From assembly GCA_002794785.1 (NCBI GenBank), contig NBBA01000013.1, positions 1,178,001 to 1,242,000 on the forward strand: a stretch of DNA of 64,000 bases, given 5' to 3'. A program made the position numbers and the translations under genes. Shown piece after piece: positions 56,779-64,000 of this stretch. Under the pieces are notes generated by a model that saw only the letters and a program-made list of their open reading frames with translations, made no database searches and was not told the origin of the DNA. Every line of letters starts with the position of its first letter. The first letter of the stretch is position 1. Origin of the DNA: Coniferiporia sulphurascens. Its lineage: Eukaryota; Basidiomycota; Agaricomycetes; Hymenochaetales; Hymenochaetaceae.

Positions 56779-57819
56779 CTAGACGAACCCGCTTCCACCA
56801 TCAACTACAATCCTTTGTCCTGTGATGTACCCACACCTAGACACCAGATATCGTCAGACTAGAAATGGGCGCGGAAAAATCATCGCTCACTTCATTAAAA
56901 ACAAATAAGCCTCCGCAATTTCTTCCGGGCCAGCAACGTGTTTCACAGGCAGTGTGCGCACCCCATCCTCATAAAGCTTTTCTCTTGCCTCGGGAGTGAA
57001 TGAATCCCAGAGCTATATTTCAATATATTTAGTTCGCGCACATCTTCTGTAGAGTAAATGCGCACCTCCGTTTTTACTAGTCCCGGACAAACGACGTTGA
57101 CTCTCACGGGCGCGAGGTCGACCGCGAGTCCACGCACAAGCGCGTCGGTTGCACCAAGGACACTCGCCATAAGAGCCCACGACTTGTACGGCTTATTCAG
57201 TGCGGAGCCTACGCATATCGTAAGAACCATGATAGACACGGGACAGATTGAAGTCAGTGGATCGCCACAGCGACACGAGCGGCCGAGGGTGAAACGCACC
57301 GATAGTGAGTATTATTGATCCCCCGGGTTTAATCTGTACATTTTGCGCTGCAGTCGCTGGACCCCAGAAGCGCACGTCAAATACATCTGCGAATGCGGTG
57401 TGTGTGACCACGTCAGTGCCTGAGTCCACGAGATAATCTTAGAACAAGGCGCGCATCCGGCGCTTACCTCTATTTTGGTCAAGGTCGATGTTCGGGAACC
57501 CAATCCGGAGGGCGTCGCCGCTCGTCCACACGAAGTGATCCACCGGTCCTACATGTGCGCAGAACGCCTTCACGCTTTCCGAACTGTGCGCGTCGATGAC
57601 GTGACCTGTGAGTGTGCCTTCTGCCACCGTACCGCCAGAAGCAGCGAGAGATTTCAGCTCGGCCTGAAGTCTTCCGACCGCCTCGTTGACTTTGTTCTGT
57701 GAGGACGAGCCAATAACAACATGCGCGGCCCTCGAAAGAAGCGCAGCCTTCGCGACACCAAAACCGATGCCTGAGGAGCCACCGACGACGATGACGGTCT
57801 TGCCCGCGAGCGTAGCCAT
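56779..57819 (-). CDS. Short-chain dehydrogenase/reductase, copy B of a tandem pair
   Basis: Paralogue of the gene at 55029-56064. The ATG at 57819 opens MATLAGKTVIVVGGSSGIGF. Next come DHFVWTSGDALRIGFPNIDL, a short intron, then FDVRFWGPATAAQNVQIKPG and GSIILTIG. RGLAVDLAPVRVNVVCPGLV follows and the end is YITGQRIVVDGGSGFV before the stop at 56779-56781. The catalytic region reads NKPYKSWALMASVLGATDAL, again without an ordinary YxxxK. Copy B lacks one codon of copy A (SGGT where copy A has SGGGT). Both appear intact, so both may be expressed. Confidence 0.83.
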
Positions 57820-58965
57820 TGTTTGATGAGTTGCTTGCTGAGTATGAGAGAGTGGGAAGGACTACTTCTCAGGTTGCGTGCTTTCGTACTTATATATGCA
57901 CTTAACTCAAAGGTGAGTTGCTATATAAGCAGAGAGGCTGACAGGTAAGCTCAGTAGTGCTGACGGATAGTCATATTGCTTCCTTTTCTCAGTAAGCCAT
58001 GTTTAGATGCATGCGGATGTGCGAAAATGGAGTCTGAAGGCTAGTTAGGGTTAGTTGCAGACGCACTCATGTTCATAGAAGGTAGTGGGCCCTTTTTCAC
58101 GTAGGACAAGCGGGAGTGAGACTATTGATGCCATGATACAGCATTCCGAGTCGGACTTTGTCAGTTGTTTGACGAATGTTATTTCTCCGTTAAAAGAAAG
58201 TACGTGAGTAAGCTAGACTGATGTCCTGTCTTCAAGCCGTGCCGGTGAGAACGAAAGCAAAAAGAGAATTGAGAAGACCATACGAGAGAGCACGCGCCAA
58301 ATTTAGCAGACTGTATCTATAAAAAGCCCTAGAGGTGCCACAGAAAGGACACAGCCGTCCACGTATCGGAGCCAAGTGATGAGACGCAGAAGCATAGTGC
58401 AAGCCTAAGACCCAATAATGACTGTAGACAAAATTTTCGTGCAAGAGACAGTCGTTCGTAAACAAGAGGTAAAGAACGGGTGTTGGTAGTCAAGAGCAAG
58501 GTGTTACAATGCTGCTTGCGCGTCGCCTCAGGCTGGCACAGGCTCTTACCACAATCTACCTGTGTGTCGTCACGATAGCGACTTTAATGCCAACATCTTT
58601 GAACGAATTCGCGCAAAAATCTCTCCGGGTAATAAAAGCAGCCATATTATATTGCTGACCTTTGAGCGGAATGCGGTACCGAACGGTATTCGGGATTCGG
58701 TCGCCTCGCCTGCAAGAAAGTCGACTTGCAAGCAGCAACAATCGTCAACGTCAAGTCGCAACTCTCCTGGCGAGAAGATAATAGAAGAAGGAGAGCAAAG
58801 GTCAGAGTCGGTTAGAAATTACCGAGTCCGCGGAGACGGGAGAGGGCGATGGTAAAGAATTCGGTGTTGTCAGATCTTCTGCAGCACTCGGCAGGACCTA
58901 TTCGTGAGACGCCATCTCCTGACTGAAGCCCCCACGTCCCCTATCCACGCAAGAATAGACGTACG
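57820..58965. other. Intergenic between SDR copy B and the alcohol dehydrogenase
   Basis: Contains the copy B promoter side (57820-58150) and the region upstream of the dehydrogenase. Open frames at 58232-58465 (minus) and 58562-58855 (plus) have no recognised domain. Confidence 0.45.
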
Positions 58966-60742
58966 ATGTCCATTTCGTTGCCCGAAACCCACAAAGTGGT
59001 GCAGCTGCACCCTGCAGACCTCTCTATCCACGTTGAGACCCTCCCGACACCAAAGCAAGTACACCTATCCTTGGTTTACCGACAGGGAGGGCTGATCGTT
59101 ACGTGCAACTCGAACTGAGCAGGATCGAGCATCCTGATGATGCGATTGTTAAAGTCAAAGTTGTAGAATCCTTTGATATAATTAGATGCCGCTAACAGCT
59201 AGCTTGCTCGACAGCTCGCTGGGCTTTGCGGAAGCGATCTTCATGGATATCGCGGCCACGAGAAACTAAGTCAGATGTATGCCCCCGAGTGTATATTCAA
59301 CCCTTTTCCCAGTCTACAATGTGTTCTATTGCTGCAGATTCGTTACCGGCCACGAGTTCATCGGTGAAGTCGTCGCGCTCGGCTCGGCCTACTCGCCCAA
59401 CGCGACGGACCGACCTCCTCTGTACTCGACACTCTCCATCGGTGACAAGGTAGTCTCACCATTCACCTCATCGTGTGCCGAATGCCAGTACGTAACCGTT
59501 TCGCGGAGGCAGCCGCAGCGTCCACCCGATCAGAGAATAAGATGCTTATCACTTGTGCCTGTCCAGCTTCTGCCGCTCCGGCTTCACTTCGCGCTGTGCG
59601 CACCAGCTACTCTTCGGCTCGGCGGCGCTCCCTGGCGGGCAGGCGCAATACGTACGCGTTCCGCGCGCAGGCGGGACGCTCTTCGTCGTCGCCTCCGCTG
59701 CGCCCGATCCGCAGACTCAGACTCAGACGCTCACCGGCCTCGCGGACCCTTCGCTCCTGCTCCTCGCAGACATTCTCCCCACCGGCGTCTTCGCCGCGCT
59801 CCAGGCGCTGCAGCATCCGAACGTGCTGCCCGTCATCCGTGGAGAGCGCTTCCCGCTCGCCTCGGTCACTGGGCTTGCTTTTCCGCACGACGGGGATGTG
59901 GGTGCCGTGAACGAGGGTGCCGCTGGGATTAGGGAGATGCTACTCGACCCAGTGTGGCCGAGTATGCAAGAAGAAGACCGGATATTGACGATTGCGATCG
60001 TGGGGCTTGGGCCCGTCGGTGTCGTGCGTCCTTCCTTTCCAGCCTGCTTCCTTTCCGATACAGACTTACGCGTTTTCTCCCTTAGTGCGCAACGATCGCC
60101 CTACTCGACTTCCTCAGTGCGCTGCGCACTCGTTTCCGCCTTGTCGCAATAGACCTTAACGCTGCGCGCCAGGAGAACATACGCGCAATATACAACACTT
60201 TGCCTACCGCCGCACGTGGCAGCAGCGATAGCGAATTCGTCGTAGGCTCGCCCGAGGAAGCGGAGCATTTCGTGCAGGAGGCGACAGGCAGGGTCGGATG
60301 TAACGCCGTACTCGAGGTAAGTAGGCCTCCCTCCATTCCCTTCTACTCAAAAGCTAAATACGCATTTACACTCTATATCGACGACTGAAAGGTCGTAGGC
60401 AACAACCCCGCGTTATCGCTCGCATACACCCTACTGCGTCCGTTCGGTGTGCTAGTCTCCGTAGGTGTGCACCAGGCGCCACCCGTCCCGTTTACGGGCC
60501 GCGAGCTATACGCGAAGAACGTGGCAGCGGTCTTCGGGCGGTGCCCCGTACGCACCGTCTTCCCCCTCGCGGCGGACTTGCTGCGCCGTCGCCAGGACGT
60601 GTTCGGCGGGTCCGGGTCCGGTTCTGGGGCGGGAGCTGGGGCTGGTGTCGAGCGGGTCGTGTCGCTCGACGAGGCGCCTGAGGCGTATGCGAAGTTCGCG
60701 AAAGGGGAGTGGGGCAAGGTCGCGTTCGACCCATGGAAGTAA
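58966..60742 (+). CDS. Zinc-type medium-chain alcohol dehydrogenase
   Basis: MDR enzyme oxidising or reducing alcohols and aldehydes with NAD(P). The ATG at 58966 opens MSISLPETHKVVQLHPADLS. After two introns comes LAGLCGSDLHGYRGHE (catalytic-zinc Cys and the HGxxGHE-like region), then FVTGHEFIGEVVALG (GHExxG, catalytic zinc). The structural-zinc loop is SSCAECHFCRSGFTSRC, completed across the intron at about 59487-59568. The coenzyme fold is IAIVGLGPVGVCATIAL (GxGxxG) and LVAIDLNAARQENIR. NNPALSLAYTLLRPFGVLVS follows. The C-terminal part carries a Gly/Ser/Ala run, GGSGSGSGAGAGAG (60605-60646), before VERVVSLDEAPEAYAKFAKG. About seven exons; intron positions near 59060-59170 are the least certain. 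It converges with the aminopeptidase gene. Confidence 0.85.
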
Positions 60743-60993
60743 TAGTGTGAAAAAAATAATAAGTGAGATGTATCCACCTTTCCTTTTCTTTCTTTGTACT
60801 TCTTCGCATCCCACAACATGTTGCCAAGTGAGGCCACGAACCTCAAATTTCTATTTTTTTTTTCATTCTAAATATGTTATGAATAGTCTAGGGGTGGATG
60901 TATAGTGTATGATGTCGGCGTCCGCTGTATAACCAAGCGTAAATGATTAGCTCCAGTACTCAGGTATCAGTGTCCCCCTCCCCCTTCCGCGTA
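60743..60993. terminator. Shared 3' region of two convergent genes
   Basis: Lies between the dehydrogenase stop (60742) and the aminopeptidase stop (60994). A/T-rich, with a T9 run near 60856, and expected to hold the 3' UTRs of both. Confidence 0.4.
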
Positions 60994-63363
60994 TTATGAG
61001 CTCGAGCCTTTCTTCGCCAACCGGTCCGCGAACTCAATAAGTGCCCTACATCAGGAAGCGTTAAAATCCACCACATATCGAAAACGTAGGCAAAACAAAA
61101 CATAGACAACGTACCTCGTCGGCCGTCCCGTCATGCCCGCATACTGGTACGGCCCGGCCCGCACTGCCTCCATCGAGCCAGCAATGTCGACATGAGCCCA
61201 GCGCAGACGCGGTGCCTTCCCGCCCTCCTCCTCAATCCCATCGACGAACGCCTTGAGGAAGAGCGCTGCGGTGCACGCGCCGCCAGGACGCCCGCCTGTA
61301 TTGCACAGATCTGCGTTTGAGCCCCCGATTTGCGGTGCGAAGTCATCATCGAGTGGCATGCGCCAGAAGCGGTCGTATTCATGCTCGCCGGCGGCGTGTA
61401 GTTCGGACCAGAGGCTGTCTGAGGTCTAGAAATAGGTGCGAAGGCACTTTCGTCGGCAAGTGAGCCGGTATTAGAGTGTGAAAGGGCATACCGAGAAGAC
61501 ACCAGAGTATACATTGCCGAGCGCTGTCTCCATCGCTCTGAATCACTTGTCAGTAAGTGAAATGTTTCGGGAGAAGAAGCAACAAACCCGGTCAGCGTGG
61601 CAACGTCAACGACCGTATGAGGGCTGAAGGTCGTCGAGGCATAGTACAAAGCGTCTAGAGTTTTCCCCCTCAGCTAGATGAATATTAAAAGCGACGTATT
61701 ACAAGTACGTACCAGCAAGGACTAATCGTCCCTCTGCGTCAGTATTGTCAATCTCCACCGTTTTACCATTCATCGCGTAGATCCTATACGCGCCAAACAA
61801 CATAAGCATTAGGACCGAAATCAGGTTTAAAAAATACGCACACGTCTCCGGGTTTGCTTGCCGCAGGGCCGGGCATGTTCTCAGTCAACGGAGCAATGAC
61901 GACGAGGTCGATGGGAATTTGCAGACGTGCGATCGCAAGCGCGGAAGCACAAACGGTCGCCGCGCCGCCCATGTCTCCACGCATGAGCTTCATGCCCTGT
62001 TAACATCCACACACAGAAATAATAAGAAAGCATTGTCAGTACAAAATCCCCAAGAAAAAAAAAGCGCACAGCGAAGGACAAAAACGTACCGCCCCGGGTT
62101 TGAGCGAGATTCCCCCCGAATCAAAAGTGATGCCCTTCCCTACAAGCGCCAGCGGCTGCGCCTGGGACTTGCCGCTGCCTTTATAATGGCTAAAGCGAAA
62201 CCTTAGATACTCTCGGAAAAAACAACAGCAGGAAGACGGAACGTACAATTCTAGCAGCTTTGCGGGCTCGCTCGTACCCTTGGCTACGCTGAGGAACGTG
62301 CGCTGTTTGTATATACCTTAGTAACGTTCGGCCAACGATGAGAAATTAATAAAGACTTTACCATGCCTTTTTCTTCAGCCCAAGCTTTTGTTTCCGAATT
62401 AATTAATAATCAGAGTTGTCCATAGTCAGTTATAACTTCGCCGAGAAGGGGTTTTAAACGTACCCTCATCCCGAACAATCACTTCAACCCCAGCCAGACC
62501 CTCAGCCTCTTTCTTAATGCGCTCGCAGAAGACCTATAAAACGGTATTATCAGTAGATGACACAACAGAACAGAGAAAAACATTCCAGAACAGAAACGAG
62601 TAAAAGAGACACTTACAGTCGGTGTTAACATGTTCGCTGGAAGTTCCATAAGCTTACAAGGCCGCGTAAGTTTTTACATTTAAAAAAATAATAGCAGCCT
62701 TGTGAAACGTACGTCACGAGCCAGAATTTGCGCTTCAGCGTAGACGACACCACGTGTCCACTCCGCTTCATTGGTGGCTGGTGCCGGAGAGAGAGAAATG
62801 TCTGCTCGGACAAGGGATTAACACTTTGCAAATGCCATTTAAACAAAACAAAACAAAATGAACGGAGGCGCACCTTTCCCAGGATTCGCATCCTTCTTCG
62901 TCTTGAGCGTAAAAGCATGTAGACCAAGGGTCGCACCGACAGCAACAGCATGGGAATCGACAGCCTCCGCCCCATCGACCTGCACAGTTTTCACACCCGC
63001 GCTCACCGCGACGTCGCGCAGCTTCCCGACGGCCGTCCCAGCTGCCTTCCGCACCGTCTCGCGACGCGCGTCGGCCGACTTGTGCGTCCACGACGCAGCG
63101 TCTCCGAGACTCACGAGGCTCGTCACCGCGTCAGCGCCGAATAGAAGGCGTGAATCGAGCGCCCTGGACGAGGAAGGTGTGCGCGCGGTCGACCAGAGAC
63201 GCTGTGCTTCCGACTGGGGCGCGTCGGCGCCTGCAGCGGCAGGTTGGACAAGGTAGACGAGCGCGTCTGGTGAGGTTGAAGTACGAGAGGACATCCTTTG
63301 CGAGAGCAGGCGAGACGGAGAGCGAACGGAAAGAGGGCGTAGGCAGTTGGCGCTTTTGAGCAT
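60994..63363 (-). CDS. M17 family leucyl aminopeptidase
   Basis: Two-metal exopeptidase that removes N-terminal residues. Metal and catalytic motifs are all visible: [18 protein letters not shown] (Lys and Asp), MRGDMGGAA (Asp) and [14 protein letters not shown] (Asp and Glu; exon near 61720-61770). Next come [18 protein letters not shown]-type text ([20 protein letters not shown]) and [10 protein letters not shown]. The last exon gives [13 protein letters not shown] before the stop at 60994-60996. There are two starts: 63294 ([18 protein letters not shown]) and an in-frame ATG at 63363 that adds [20 protein letters not shown], an Arg/Ser-rich leader of mitochondrial type. About ten introns in the C-terminal half are short and join well. 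Converges with the alcohol dehydrogenase. Confidence 0.88.
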
Positions 63364-64000
63364 CTCGGGTGGGAAGCAGAGGTCAGTGAGATCTCTTACC
63401 CGATCGGGGAAATATAATTTTAATGGAGTATCGGCTCGTGCCGAGCCTTTCCTTTTTCTGGCCATGCACAACCACACTCAGGCTCTTGAAGTCCGAGTCC
63501 CGACGGAATTTAGTAACAATAGCACGATAAAAGTTCTCGCACCACATGGGCTGGAAAAGCCTCAATAGAAAAAGGTACTCATTTTGCTACCACGTACATC
63601 CCACAAGTAACGTTCCGACTGAGGTAGTATTTCAGTCCCGAGGTACACCCACCACTGGTACGGTGGACCGTTCCTGAAGCGCCAACGAGAGCAGCTACTA
63701 CTAATAGTACTCGGCTGAATCCTTGAGCCGGGATGAAGCAAGAATACTCTCAACTAAGGGTGGCTCTCGCGGTCTGTCTACGCCACAGACGCTCGTATCA
63801 AGATGCGCGAAGACTTGGCCCCTGGAAGCGTAAAGTTTGGTACTGAATTCACTCAACGCAGCTTTGAAAACCAAACGCAGTGGCGACAACGAGTCAAATC
63901 CAATTCATTCCTCATTCCACGTCAAGAAGCCGTGGCCTCGAACGAATGCAGGAACACATCACATAGCTTCTAGTCACGTCGAAAGTAGACTTTACATACT
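63364..64000. other. Upstream of the aminopeptidase; unassigned frames
   Basis: Nearest 63364 should be the aminopeptidase promoter. Minus-strand frames at 63562-63753 (PYQWWVYLGTEILPQSERYL) and 63701-63889 look partly coding but no family is recognised. They may belong to a gene extending past the window end. Confidence 0.3.

Overview
The window is nuclear DNA from a filamentous basidiomycete, most likely an Agaricomycete. The genes carry many short GT-AG introns (mostly about 45-80 nt), start codons are fungal-like, and the gene set fits: adenylation/thiolation/reductase enzymes of the basidiomycete type, a DUF6533-type membrane protein, a fungal Vps10, a Chs7-type chaperone and tandem SDR and NmrA-like oxidoreductases. 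No bacterial, viral or organellar features were found. All exon models were made by eye from frames, splice motifs and paralogue comparison.

Layout. (1) 1-12.9 kb: the 3' part of an adenylate-forming reductase (A-T-R), then a roughly 3-kb inverted duplication. Each arm carries one FAD-dependent monooxygenase gene. The left copy reads through; the right copy has a frameshift. The spacer between the arms holds a decayed copy of the reductase's last exon and its flank. (2) 13-22.8 kb: gene-poor and repeat-rich, with remnants of a DUF6533-type membrane gene, a candidate TIR element and a perfect 138-bp-arm hairpin. (3) 22.8-27.8 kb: a dihydrodipicolinate-synthase-family aldolase and a divergently placed bHLH transcription factor. 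(4) 27.8-32.2 kb: gene-poor. (5) 32.3-36.4 kb: a second, complete A-T-R reductase on the minus strand. (6) 37.2-45.9 kb: VPS10 and CHS7, each preceded by the same roughly 285-bp sequence. (7) 47.5-54.6 kb: an NmrA-like protein, an ABC half-transporter and an NAD(P)-binding epimerase-like protein. (8) 55.0-57.8 kb: a tandem SDR pair on the minus strand. (9) 59.0-63.4 kb: a zinc-type alcohol dehydrogenase and an M17 leucyl aminopeptidase facing each other 3' to 3'.

How the genes may work together. The two A-T-R reductases activate a carboxylic acid, hold it on a phosphopantetheine arm and release it reductively. With the FAD monooxygenases, SDRs, NmrA-like proteins, MDR dehydrogenase and ABC transporter they could belong to a loose secondary-metabolism neighbourhood. 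This is inference: housekeeping genes (VPS10, CHS7, aminopeptidase) are interleaved. VPS10 (Golgi-to-vacuole sorting) and CHS7 (ER export of chitin synthase) are adjacent membrane-trafficking genes with a shared upstream module containing a CACGTG box, and the bHLH gene here has the residues expected for CACGTG binding. The most notable structural features are the inverted FAD-monooxygenase duplication with the shuffled reductase exon in its spacer, the perfect hairpin, and the shared VPS10/CHS7 upstream module.
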